64,000 nucleotides of DNA. Source: Ecytonucleospora hepatopenaei (Eukaryota > Microsporidia > Enterocytozoonidae). The translations under genes were made by a program, and so were the position numbers. The notes below the pieces were generated by a model, which did no database searches, had not been told where the DNA came from, and saw only the letters and a list, made by a program, of their open reading frames with translations. Positions 37,858 through 47,037 of this stretch are shown one piece after another; the first letter of the stretch is position 1; every line of letters starts with the position of its first letter. Location: NCBI GenBank assembly GCA_026692725.1, contig JAPMUG010000003.1, forward strand, positions 62,001 to 126,000. The letters are read 5' to 3'.

Positions 37858-39285
37858 TCAAGAAAATTTACCTTTTATATATAAAGCTGTTGATGTTCCG
37901 TGTTTAGTCTTGCCCAATGTACTACAAAACATTTCTGCCTGCTTCCGTGAATTTATTTCATATAAAAGTTTTCTGTCTGTATTTTTATAAACTAGCAAAT
38001 GCTTATTATTCCACAAAAATACAGTGTATTCTGTTCCTTTATAAACCAATTCCTGTTTAACCTGATCATTGGATATCAAAGCTGTCAATTTAGATACAAA
38101 CAACTCTTTTTTAGTATCGTCAAATCTTTTTTTCTTGGTTACATTTTTTCTAGAAGAAGGCGTTCTTTTAATTCCCGTTAAAGTTGTTACATAAATGTTA
38201 AACTTTTCCGTCATTAAAATTATGTCCATCCATATCGACAAAATCTCAAGTCTATTAGCCACACTTTTACCAACGTTAAAAAAAGTAGAAAGCACCATAA
38301 ATTTGCTTTCACCGGACTCTACGCACATTTCACTAACAAAGTGTTTATAATCAATTTTATAATTTCCCTCCGACATTTCTGTAAATTTTTTGTTAACGAC
38401 TGTAAGATCACATTCTTTAAGACGCATTTCCGCATATAATCTTAATGGATCCATAACCCTTGATTCTTGATCCAAAAGTTCATCTTCACAAAAATTCAAA
38501 ACATTTCTAAAAAAACTATAAAAAACCTTGTCTTTTCCAATATCAATTAAATCATCCACAAAAGTCTCAAATGTTAAATTTTCCAAATTCAACAACTTTT
38601 CATGTGTTTTAAAAAAATTAAAAATACACATAGTTTCTAACAAAGAATCTTTAAATTTGGAGTTTAAAGTAATATCAAATTTTGACAAATGTTTTTCAAT
38701 TTCAAAAGGTTCTTCTTTGGTTATAACCTTAAGTTTTTTGCTTACAGGTGGAGAAGATGGTTTTTGACCAATAGGTTTAATAAAATCATTTATGTTGGAT
38801 TTATTTTGAATAGGTGTTGCCTGTCTATTTTGTTTTATTGTATTTCTTTCGTAAAACCCTTTTGAAGGATCTGCCCATGCTGCCATACCCAATGGTTTGT
38901 TTTTTTCAAAAAATTCTTTTTCTTTTATTTTCTTTATGACATTATCAATGAGCAAATTTGGAATTGGTCCTGGTTTTATGATGTAACTTAAAAACAAATT
39001 GATGTCAGGTAATGTTATTTTAACACTTCTTTCCAATTTGGAAGCTTCAACCTCAACTTCTAGACTGTCATTTTTTATGAGAACCTTTTTGGTTTCTTTG
39101 TTTATTTTTACAACTTTAAAAGTTTTTTCTTTACCTTTTTCCTTCCAAAATACAATGTCATCTACAAAACATTTTGTTTCAAGTTCGTTAACAAGTTCAC
39201 GTGCTATTTGGTCCATTTGTTTTTGACTGTTTTTTATAAAATAAGTGCAAATAAATTTTCTCATCTCAATGCTTTCAAAAAACAT
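37858..39285 (-). CDS. DDT-domain-like protein, possible ISWI-complex partner
   Basis: 475 residues. The N-terminal 100 carry a short basic helical start (MRKFICTYFIKNSQKQMD) and a strand-rich stretch (DDIVFWKEKGKEKTFKVVKI). Residues about 215-250 read MCIFNFFKTHEKLLNLENLTFETFVDDLI, which fits the DDT pattern of a helix, then Ls.n.sfe.Lv..L. The remaining helices up to 350 and the final strand-rich part (KQELVYKGTEYTVFLWNNKHLLVY) recall the WHIM modules and the surrounding region of Itc1/Acf1-type proteins. DDT-WHIM proteins position the ISWI remodeller on nucleosomes. The identity is a hypothesis. It is divergent from the PDI gene. Confidence 0.6.
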   Translation of the reverse strand: MFFESIEMRKFICTYFIKNSQKQMDQIARELVNELETKCFVDDIVFWKEKGKEKTFKVVKINKETKKVLIKNDSLEVEVEASKLERSVKITLPDINLFLSYIIKPGPIPNLLIDNVIKKIKEKEFFEKNKPLGMAAWADPSKGFYERNTIKQNRQATPIQNKSNINDFIKPIGQKPSSPPVSKKLKVITKEEPFEIEKHLSKFDITLNSKFKDSLLETMCIFNFFKTHEKLLNLENLTFETFVDDLIDIGKDKVFYSFFRNVLNFCEDELLDQESRVMDPLRLYAEMRLKECDLTVVNKKFTEMSEGNYKIDYKHFVSEMCVESGESKFMVLSTFFNVGKSVANRLEILSIWMDIILMTEKFNIYVTTLTGIKRTPSSRKNVTKKKRFDDTKKELFVSKLTALISNDQVKQELVYKGTEYTVFLWNNKHLLVYKNTDRKLLYEINSRKQAEMFCSTLGKTKHGTSTALYIKGKFS

Positions 39286-39434
39286 TTTAAGGATAAAATT
39301 TTTGTTTTCTGATTTTAAATAAACATTTACTTATAAAATTTTTAAATATTCTATGAAATTCTTTATTAGAAATTTTCCAAAAAAAACATTAAAAAAATAC
39401 TAAAATTACAAACATATAAAAAGAAAGTTTTTAA

Positions 39435-39439
39435 CCCCC
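39435..39439 (+). promoter_or_regulatory. CCCCC start-proximal motif of the PDI gene
   Basis: TTTTTAACCCCCATATATG: the C run ends four bases before the ATG at 39444. Confidence 0.6.
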
Positions 39440-39443
39440 ATAT

Positions 39444-40789
39444 ATGTTGATAACAAACATTGTACAGGTATTTGCAAGAGAACTTCTCATGGAGGCAAGC
39501 ACCTTCCCAACAGACCTACCTACTAAGTACAATACCAAGGAGAACAAAGCACTCAAGGAAAACGAGGCAGTTTTGAACTTTGATGGTGTTAAGGTAAGTT
39601 ACAAGTCTGTAGAGGAAGCAACACATGCGTATGAAGTTTTAAAGAATATAAAAAATTATCTTGAAAATTTGCCTGAAATTGTTACGGAAATTCAAACAAA
39701 AGAAAGAAGTTTTGAAAAGGATCTTTTGACCGGAACATACAATTTTATTGTGTTTTTCACGGACAAAGCTACAGACATCCAGAAAATACAGAATTTTGAA
39801 GTTTTACCAAATTTTAAAATTATGATAAGCACAAGCAAGGCAGATGCAAAGAAAGTAGGTGCAAATTTCCCTGGAATTTACTGCTATAACGCAGAAGAAA
39901 AAAATTCATACACCATGGAATTCCCACCTTCTCTGGTAAATTTGTCTAACTCAATTTTGCTCAAGTCTTTCGAAAAAATCAGTGCAGAAAACATAAGGTA
40001 TTTCCAGTCATGGGAAAAGAAGATGATTTACTTTATCAACAACAGAGATGCGACTTATGAAGAAGATGCAAAGAGATTTAATCCTATAACCAAGAAATTT
40101 ACCACAAAGACCAAAGTTATATGGTTTAAACCTGAAGATGTACCTCTCCTTAATGACCTGCTTAAGCTTGATCCAAATGACTATCCTGTAATGTGCATGC
40201 TTGACGAAAAAGCAAAGTTTTTGGTAAAGAAAGTGACGGAGGGAAATATGGCAAATTCCATTGATAGTCTTTTAGCTGGAAAAGCAGAAAAAATCGTATT
40301 TTCATCAGAGATTCCAGAGGATAACAAAGATCGTTTGATCAAGGTTATGAACACCGAGACAATTTCAAAGGAAAGGCAGATTTAAGCGTAGACAAACTAT
40401 TTGTTTTTACATCACCAAATTGTGGTCATTGTAAAAATCTTAAGCCTGTGCTCGAAAGTCTTTCTAAAATTTTAAAGAATAAGAGTGTGAAAATTGATTT
40501 CTTTGAGTACAATACGTTAGAAAACGAACCTGTTTCAGATTTAGACATTTCAGGTGTTCCTGCGATGTATTTCAAAAAGCAGGGTGAAAAAGAGATGATT
40601 GTAGTAGATGGAAAGAGATCAATTCCCGAACTTTTGATGTATTTGGCAGAGCAGGGAGTGTCATCAAAAATAAACTTGGATGATTTCAAAGAGCACATTC
40701 CAAAGGAAGAGAAAGTGGAGGAAGAAAAAGAGAAAGCTACAGAAACACCAGAAGAAAAAACAGAAGAAGAAGCAAAAGAGTTGCTATAA
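39444..40789 (+). CDS. PDI1: Protein disulfide isomerase with one CGHC domain, split by a frame break
   Basis: Frame one (39444-40385) encodes about 313 residues: a short hydrophobic start, then thioredoxin-fold domains without CxxC that resemble b and b' (IYFINNRD, LDPNDYPVMCML, FSSEIPEDN). Frame two, in the -1 sense, carries the catalytic a' domain: VDKLFVFTSPNCGHCKNLKP with CGHC encoded at 40421-40432, then cis-Pro GVPAMYF and an acidic tail ending KELL. PDI forms and shuffles disulfides in the ER. The switch must lie before about 40385; one missing base in the run around 40368-40376 would restore it. The first a domain is absent, and KELL is not a standard HDEL/KDEL signal. Confidence 0.8.
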
Positions 40790-40962
40790 TTTCTTTAAGT
40801 TTAATAAAATTTTTTAATAATTTGTTTTCCTAGATAAAATAACATTTTATTGATTTTATTAAATATATTTTAGAATTATTTTTACTAACTTAATTAGAGA
40901 ATACAAAAACAAAAAGTAACTAAATAACAAGACATAAATTTAATTGCTAACACTTCACTGGA

Positions 40963-42045
40963 TTATGAGGTAGATGGACGACGGTACCTTTTACATATAG
41001 TGCCCATTTTCTTGACCTTTTTAAGCGTTATTCTACCATTTTCATATCCAGCACTATAAGTGTGTGTTTCGTGTAAATTGTTTATGTTTGCAATGGTAAA
41101 TATTACATTGTTTGATATTGCTGTTACGATTCTTTTGGCATGTTTTTTGGCTGCATCATAAGGAAACTTTTCAAACACAGAAAAAACCATCCCTAATTGA
41201 TCAGTTTTTGGTTGATTATTTCTATCTAAAAGGATCCATTCTTTTTTAGGTGTGTTGTAAAATGTTGATTTTTTATTAATTAAATTCCACTTTAAAATCA
41301 AGTCCCTTTTTCTCCTACAGCTTTGAAAATTGCTTTTATATTCTTCCCATATCTTATACCAATCTTGTCCTGTTTCTTCAACTGCCTTTTCTAATGCGTC
41401 AATTTCTTCTTCAGTCCAAGGACATTTAGGGCGAGAACGAACCCTTGCTGGAATATATCTCGTTTCAATGACATCAGAATCTACTGAAGTTGCTTCACTA
41501 ATTCTTGTTTCTTCTACTGGATCATTAGCAATATTTTCTTGTATTTGGTTTACTTCTTCATGATCTACACTTGTTAACACACTAATATCTGTTTTATTTT
41601 CAATCGGAAAATTGACCGAATTATTTTCAATGTTTTTTTCATTAATTTTAATGGCAATTTTTTCCTTTTTATTGTAATTTTCTTCTTCTGTGTCTTCTTC
41701 TTCACTGTTTTTACCTTCTTCAATGTTGAAAACAGGAATTTGACTGTCTGCAATTGCATCATCTTTTTCCAAATCTTCCCACTCTTTATTTGTAATGTGT
41801 TTGGTTGGTTCAAGCTCTATTTTGATTTTCTCTTGAACATTATTTTCTAAAATTTTTTCTTTTACACTAATTTTGTTTTGTACCCATGCATTTTCATTTT
41901 TATCAATGCTTGAAATTGAAAACAATGATTCCTCAGAATTTCTTAGTAGTTCTATATCACTTGTTTCTCCATATAAATCTGCTGAATGAATTGAACTATC
42001 CTCAGAAGAAATAACATCAATGTTACTTGAACTTTCAGCTATCAT
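40963..42045 (-). CDS. Myb/SANT protein with telobox-like motif
   Basis: 360 residues. Residues 1-200 are acidic and probably disordered. A single Myb/SANT domain lies at about 205-260 with WTEEEIDALEKAVEETGQDW and a third helix RKRDLILKWNLINK. The latter matches the telobox pattern VDLKDKWRN closely in position and charge. The C-terminal 100 residues are ordered (KKHAKRIVTAISNNVIF) but unassigned. Telobox proteins (TRF, Taz1, Tbf1) bind telomeric or telomere-like DNA. A C-terminal single Myb is the TRF-like plan, though here the Myb is followed by another domain. ACCC lies seven bases before the ATG. Confidence 0.65.
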   Translation of the reverse strand: MIAESSSNIDVISSEDSSIHSADLYGETSDIELLRNSEESLFSISSIDKNENAWVQNKISVKEKILENNVQEKIKIELEPTKHITNKEWEDLEKDDAIADSQIPVFNIEEGKNSEEEDTEEENYNKKEKIAIKINEKNIENNSVNFPIENKTDISVLTSVDHEEVNQIQENIANDPVEETRISEATSVDSDVIETRYIPARVRSRPKCPWTEEEIDALEKAVEETGQDWYKIWEEYKSNFQSCRRKRDLILKWNLINKKSTFYNTPKKEWILLDRNNQPKTDQLGMVFSVFEKFPYDAAKKHAKRIVTAISNNVIFTIANINNLHETHTYSAGYENGRITLKKVKKMGTICKRYRRPSTS

Positions 42046-42052
42046 TTTATTA

Positions 42053-42055
42053 GGG
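42053..42055 (-). promoter_or_regulatory. CCC start-proximal motif of the telobox gene
   Basis: On the minus strand TTTTTACCCTAATAAAATG, with CCC seven bases from the ATG. Confidence 0.55.
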
Positions 42056-42089
42056 TAAAAATTGTTTTTAAGTTATTTAAGCAAATTTT

Positions 42090-42836
42090 TTAATTACTAA
42101 AATTAAGTAGTTTTATGCATTTCTTTATATCTTTTATGTTTTGCCCTTTATGGAATAAAAATGATAAAGGCTTGTTTTTACCCGATTTTAAAAAAACATT
42201 TCCATTTTTTATTGTTATGTCGCTATCTTCATAAAAACACTGATCTTTGAATCCAAAATTAAAAAGATCTTTATTTATGACACTATCTATATATAATTGA
42301 CTTAAATTTGCTTCTTTTTCATTTTCCATCTCAATAAAAATATTGCTGTTGTTTACCACAAAAGTGTTAGACGAATGTGTAAAAATGTTAGTTACTCCTT
42401 CTAACATTGTATTAGAACAATAATTTCCATCTAAAATGCAATTGCAACAAAAAGATGTTTTTCTCTTTTCTCCTTCTGTTTTTACAAATAGGCTTTCCTT
42501 TAAATTTGCATTGTTTACATAAAACACAAAATACTTTAATAATGCATAAAAATAGTGTAATTTGTGCAAATAACATTGTAAATAAGTTTCTAGATAGTTG
42601 TATTTTTCCTTATCTAAACTTTCTATAAATTCTATTTTAACTTTTTTGTCATTTACGTCAATTTCAACAATAAATTTTTCAACTGATAAATAAACTCTTG
42701 TTTCTTCCTTAAGCAAATCCATACCAATTGAATGTGCTATTATTTCAAAAGATTCCTTAAAATCACATGTATTAGACTCTAATAAATGGTAAACATATAA
42801 AATACCATTTCTTTTTGCTGCATTTGTATTTTCCAT
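42090..42836 (-). CDS. Unrecognised protein
   Basis: 248 residues. The first 110 alternate strands and helices (VYLSVEKFIVEIDVNDKKVKIEFIE, then a Tyr/Leu-rich helix). A cysteine group (SFCCNCILDGNYC) follows in the middle, and the C-terminus is strand-rich. The N-terminal pattern is faintly like Mediator subunit 1, but this is too weak to name. It lies 44 bp upstream of the telobox gene on the same strand. Confidence 0.55.
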   Translation of the reverse strand: MENTNAAKRNGILYVYHLLESNTCDFKESFEIIAHSIGMDLLKEETRVYLSVEKFIVEIDVNDKKVKIEFIESLDKEKYNYLETYLQCYLHKLHYFYALLKYFVFYVNNANLKESLFVKTEGEKRKTSFCCNCILDGNYCSNTMLEGVTNIFTHSSNTFVVNNSNIFIEMENEKEANLSQLYIDSVINKDLFNFGFKDQCFYEDSDITIKNGNVFLKSGKNKPLSFLFHKGQNIKDIKKCIKLLNFSN

Positions 42837-42975
42837 GGATAAAAAACAACCTTAATAAATTTATTTTGAAAAATATTAAGGAATTAGATTTATTAATATA
42901 AATATATAAGATATAAATTTATTAACTGAAAACAAAAGATATAAATGTAGTCACTAAAGCATTATAAACAAATCA

Positions 42976-44646
42976 TCAAAATCTTGGTTTTCTTAACCCT
43001 TTAGCTTCTACATGCTTAACATCATTAGGTAAAGCAACAATTATATCCTCTCCATTCACAACAAAATTTTCATCTACAACACTATCATATAATGTTTTTA
43101 TTTGATAATCATAAACATTTCCCTTTAAAACACTTTCCACATTCCATTTAATCAAATATTGTCCCGTGGAACAAACTATATATGAATCCTTGTTGTCAAA
43201 TTTAGCAGTTGTAAAATTAATTTCACTGTTTATCATACTTAAATGCTGCGGTTTAAGTTGAAGTCTTTTTGGCGCCATTTTAGATTTTCCTAGTGCTTTT
43301 GCATAATTTTCATTTGCATAATGCAACAAAATATATGATTTACATGTGCAAAGAACGTATTTTCCATCTTTTGATGCATCAATTCCTATAATTGGATCAC
43401 CAAATCCATTTATCAACGACTTGGCCCTTTTACTGACATCATTGTAAAGTCTCAAGTCACCTTTTGCAGAAGCAACCGCTACATCACCTGTTTCTGTTGC
43501 TATTCCCACACTAAATTCGTTTTTCATTTTATATTCTTTTGACTCAACTATTTTTTCTTTTGTTCTGGGATCTATTCTAAAAACACTGTAATCTCCAATA
43601 CCCACCAAAGTACCAGAATTTTCATTTCTTTTGCTATTGAAGAAATCGTTTGTATCTTTTATTTTCCATTTTTCAACAACTTCTCCCTTTTCCAAATCTA
43701 AAAGGTCCAATTCATCTTTTTTACACTGTGCAAGTAAATTTTGGTGCTCATTATGTGTGATTATTTTACGAGGATTTTCAAAAGCATCCACAATCTGCGT
43801 TCTAAAATTTAAATCTGTGTCAAAAACACCGACTGCCTTACCTCTTGTAACAAAAACATTTGCATCATCTACAATTAAATGTTTGTTGGACGCATCCTCT
43901 GTAAATTTATCCATTTCTTTATTTTTTTCATCATTATCCCATTTATTCCAGTCATTGTCTTCTTGTTTGTCTTTTTCATTAGTTTTGTCTTTCAAATCAT
44001 CTACAATGAACATTTTTTCATAAAACTTAGAGTCTTCACCGTCTTTATTTACTGATTTATAAGTACATTCAACAAAAACAGTTAAAAATTGTAAAAATTC
44101 AATGTTATCCAAAAACTTTAAGCTAAATGTTAAAAATTTCTTTTCTTTATAAACTGACCATACAAAAGTATTGTTGATTTTATCCATATAATATTGAGTG
44201 GACGATTTTATTTGTTGGTAATGATCCACATGATCAGATGCTTCTAATATCATGTAAAAATGACTTAAGTCCTCGCATATTTTCACAAAAAAATTGTTTT
44301 CAATTTCTTCAAACATATTCGAGTCTTTAGAAAATTCATAAAATTTGATTTTGTCAGTTTCAAAAAGAATTTTATGAGGATTAACAAGAGGATGCAAAAC
44401 TTCATAAATTTCTTTCGTATTTTCAGAAACAAAACAATATTTTTGCGATTTTGTGATAAAAAAGAGTGATTTGTTTTGAATTTCAATTCTATTCATATCT
44501 TCTATTGGTATTTTATCTTCCCCTAATATTAAAATATCATCTTTAACCTTTACTTCAACCTTACCGATTTCTTTGTTCTGTTTGTATAATATTCCTTCGT
44601 TTGTATTTTTATCTGAAAAAATACTTTTTATTAAACTAAACACCAT
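42976..44646 (-). CDS. VID27: VID27-family beta-propeller protein
   Basis: 556 residues. The N-terminal third contains a PH-like strand-rich domain (GILYKQNKEIGKVEVKV). An acidic linker follows at about 215-255 (DNDWNKWDNDEKN), then the VID27 C-terminal domain from about 265, including KAVGVFDTDLNF, DLRLYND, DGKYVLCTCKSYILL and the signature APKRLQLKPQHL near 465. VID27 proteins are conserved in fungi and plants; the yeast protein was linked to vacuolar import and degradation of gluconeogenic enzymes, with unclear biochemistry. Length is about 70 percent of the yeast protein. The nearest CCC is about 40 bases upstream. Confidence 0.85.
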   Translation of the reverse strand: MVFSLIKSIFSDKNTNEGILYKQNKEIGKVEVKVKDDILILGEDKIPIEDMNRIEIQNKSLFFITKSQKYCFVSENTKEIYEVLHPLVNPHKILFETDKIKFYEFSKDSNMFEEIENNFFVKICEDLSHFYMILEASDHVDHYQQIKSSTQYYMDKINNTFVWSVYKEKKFLTFSLKFLDNIEFLQFLTVFVECTYKSVNKDGEDSKFYEKMFIVDDLKDKTNEKDKQEDNDWNKWDNDEKNKEMDKFTEDASNKHLIVDDANVFVTRGKAVGVFDTDLNFRTQIVDAFENPRKIITHNEHQNLLAQCKKDELDLLDLEKGEVVEKWKIKDTNDFFNSKRNENSGTLVGIGDYSVFRIDPRTKEKIVESKEYKMKNEFSVGIATETGDVAVASAKGDLRLYNDVSKRAKSLINGFGDPIIGIDASKDGKYVLCTCKSYILLHYANENYAKALGKSKMAPKRLQLKPQHLSMINSEINFTTAKFDNKDSYIVCSTGQYLIKWNVESVLKGNVYDYQIKTLYDSVVDENFVVNGEDIIVALPNDVKHVEAKGLRKPRF

Positions 44647-44736
44647 TATAAAATCTTAAAAATATAAAACTATAAACAAAATATTTTAGGGTTAAAAACT
44701 GTAACAAACAAATAACTATTTTTTATTTAAGTCTAA

Positions 44737-45360
44737 TTAAAATTTCATGTACAATAAAAGTATTAATGTATCAACTGCAGCTATTGCTATGTTAAAAAAT
44801 CTGCTTCCTGCCCCTAGATCAGAATTATTTTTTTGACTTTCAAATTGCAAACATCTGCTAAAAAATAAAAAATACACAAATAATAAATAGCTACCTACAA
44901 TAAATGAAATTATCCTCAATTGTAATAGTGAAAATGCCTTAAAAACAAATAAATAAAAATGCTTGTATCCACATAAACTTAAAACACTAAAAAAATTTGC
45001 AGATGCTCCTAAGATAATTGAAAGCCCTTTATATAAAACAGATAGACCCAGTAAAATAGCTATTGCTCGTGTCTGCATCAAAAATATCTTTTCTGGGTGA
45101 AATACATTTTCAAACCCTAGTTTAAGTCCTTTAAGCATAACCACACTCATTAAAGCCATAAAAGGAATATAAAGGTCTGGTTTATATAAGAATTCATACG
45201 TATTGTTAAATGGGTAAAACATAAAAATAAGCTTATCCTTTATATATGCGTTGCTAACATCAAAATAAACTTTTAAAAATGCAAATCTTTTTGAATCTAA
45301 ATTTTGTTTTACATAATTTTGACCTGCTGTAAATGCATGTTTTGTAACACCATAATCCAT
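44737..45360 (-). CDS. YIF1: YIF1-family Golgi membrane protein
   Basis: 207 residues. The hallmark phrases are LKVYFDVSNAYIKDKL at about 29-44 and PDLYIPFMALMS at about 61-72, followed by five hydrophobic segments, the last ending at the C-terminus. Yif1 pairs with Yip1 and the Rab Ypt1 in ER-to-Golgi transport and is carried in COPII vesicles. It is shorter than yeast Yif1 (314) because the cytosolic N-terminus is reduced to about 25 residues. Confidence 0.88.
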   Translation of the reverse strand: MDYGVTKHAFTAGQNYVKQNLDSKRFAFLKVYFDVSNAYIKDKLIFMFYPFNNTYEFLYKPDLYIPFMALMSVVMLKGLKLGFENVFHPEKIFLMQTRAIAILLGLSVLYKGLSIILGASANFFSVLSLCGYKHFYLFVFKAFSLLQLRIISFIVGSYLLFVYFLFFSRCLQFESQKNNSDLGAGSRFFNIAIAAVDTLILLLYMKF

Positions 45361-45444
45361 TTTTGCTTATGTATATAAAAATATTGTAATTTTAAAAAGT
45401 ATAAGTACAATTTTTATAAATAATAATATTATGGGTTTTGTTTT

Positions 45445-46032
45445 TTAAATTTTTGACCTAAAATAAAAATAGAAGACTGCAGATGTTAGCAGAAAACTGG
45501 CGCCTCCTACTGTTTTGTAGATAAAACGCTTGGTCTTTGATGGTTTAAAATAAAAATCAAATTTTAAGTTATTATATTCAATCACAGGAGTATAAAAGTC
45601 CCTGTTTCCATGCTTTAATTTTAAAATTAAATAACAACTTTTGCTATTATCCGCTAATTTTGAAAGATCAAGTGTTTTATGTCTGTATCTATTTTTGTAT
45701 TCATTAAGAACATTTTTGTTTTTTGTATTTTTAAGCTCTTTAAGTAAATTATTTTGAGAAAAATTAAATTTTCTCAGTATTCTTTCAGCAATACCAGGAC
45801 TTGTAATGTTTTTTATTAACAAATATTGTTTGTATTCATCTGAATGGATAAAATGGTCCACAATTTTAAATTCTTCCATGTCATTTGTCATGTTTTCTGA
45901 AACAAAAACACTATCAAGAACATAATTTTGATTTTTAACCATTAAATATTTTTTGTCTATTACACAAAAGTCATTTGTTACCTCACAACATTCTATTTTT
46001 TCTTCTATAAATTTGTTTACAGAAAAAGCCAT
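45445..46032 (-). CDS. Tail-anchored protein, unrecognised
   Basis: 195 residues from the ATG giving MAFSVNKFIEEK. The frame extends 18 codons upstream to another ATG, but a CCC motif (CTCCCTTTC) lies 16-18 bases before the inner ATG and inside the longer version, so the shorter start is preferred. The protein is largely soluble, with one hydrophobic segment at the very end (GGASFLLTSAVFYFYF) followed by RSKI, which suggests a C-terminal membrane anchor. No known domain was recognised; it is not an obvious SNARE. Confidence 0.6.
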   Translation of the reverse strand: MAFSVNKFIEEKIECCEVTNDFCVIDKKYLMVKNQNYVLDSVFVSENMTNDMEEFKIVDHFIHSDEYKQYLLIKNITSPGIAERILRKFNFSQNNLLKELKNTKNKNVLNEYKNRYRHKTLDLSKLADNSKSCYLILKLKHGNRDFYTPVIEYNNLKFDFYFKPSKTKRFIYKTVGGASFLLTSAVFYFYFRSKI

Positions 46033-46048
46033 AATAATATAGGAGAAA

Positions 46049-46051
46049 GGG
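46049..46051 (-). promoter_or_regulatory. CCC motif deciding the start of the tail-anchored protein
   Basis: On the minus strand the sequence is CTACTCCCTTTCTCC, 16 bases before the inner ATG at 46032. The outer ATG at 46086 has no such motif. Confidence 0.4.
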
Positions 46052-46229
46052 AGTAGATTTAAATTTTGATTAAAATCATAAAACATTTTTATTTAAAAAC
46101 ATAATCTTTAAGTTTATAATTTATAAAAATAATATATTTATATTTTTTTAAAAAATAATTTAAGACTATTTTATAATTATTTTAAAATAAAAATAAAATA
46201 AATAATTAAATTTCAATTTTACTAATTTT

Positions 46230-46841
46230 TTAATATTTATTTGGATGTTTATATTCATCAGGTGTAATAAAATGGTCTTGAGAAAAAACATTTAAATGCT
46301 CCTCTTGTGCCAATTTTGTTGCTTTTTCCATCTCTCCCATTAATCCACCATAAAGTGCTTCTGTCCCCTTGTAAACTACGGCTAAACCTGCCCTCAACAT
46401 TATCATGTTTACGTTTTTAAAATGTCCATCAATTTTAACATAAAGCATACAAAGTAACCTTCCATAAGGATCCGTATCAAGCACTTTCATATAAATTATT
46501 TTGTTAAAAATTAATTCACTCAAATAATTTGTAGCTTTTACTGAAAATGCCTGTCCTTGCCTGTGATTTTTTTGTGTTTCAGGTGCATCAATTCCAGACA
46601 GTCTGATTTTCCAATTTTTGTAGTGATTCTTAACTTCTCCATTCTCATTAAAAATTTCTTTAGGATCTTCATTTGCAACTTGTACAACGTGAATGGTGTC
46701 ACCATCTGTAATTTTTATTACAAAAACTTTAAGCAATGTGTTAAGAGGAATGTTAGCTTCATTACAATACCTTTTAGGTTGCAGCTCTGCTTCTTGTATA
46801 TTTAAATCAGCATTTAAAAATGTCTCTGTAAATTCAAACAT
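46230..46841 (-). CDS. Staphylococcal-nuclease-fold protein, soluble
   Basis: 203 residues with a single SNase (thermonuclease) domain. Calcium and catalytic positions are intact: DGD at 46-48, R80, D85 and E88 in IRLSGIDAPE, and R128 in DPYGR. An EALYGG phrase and a typical C-terminal helix follow. The N-terminal 33 residues are polar with no signal peptide or anchor. Such enzymes cleave DNA or RNA with calcium; intactness suggests activity. It is next to a second, membrane-anchored SNase gene on the same strand, with shared phrases (YGRLL, MLKTGMA versus MLRAGLA, KYGG versus LYGG), so the two are probably an old duplication. Confidence 0.87.
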   Translation of the reverse strand: MFEFTETFLNADLNIQEAELQPKRYCNEANIPLNTLLKVFVIKITDGDTIHVVQVANEDPKEIFNENGEVKNHYKNWKIRLSGIDAPETQKNHRQGQAFSVKATNYLSELIFNKIIYMKVLDTDPYGRLLCMLYVKIDGHFKNVNMIMLRAGLAVVYKGTEALYGGLMGEMEKATKLAQEEHLNVFSQDHFITPDEYKHPNKY

Positions 46842-47037
46842 AATCGTAAATATTTTTTCTTTTTATGTTTGATATTGATTTTTTAATCAATTTTATAATT
46901 TAATCAAAAAAGAAATTTCCTATTTTAATAAGTATTATTATATAAAACATCAATATTTATAAAATGTTTAATAAATAAAAAAATCAATGTTTTAAATCAA
47001 AAACTCTTTAATTTTCTAAATAAACAAATAATTTAAA

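Noticed and set aside
42090..42836. Mediator subunit MED1
   Set aside because: Only a faint pattern in the first 80 residues resembles it, which is not enough to name the gene.
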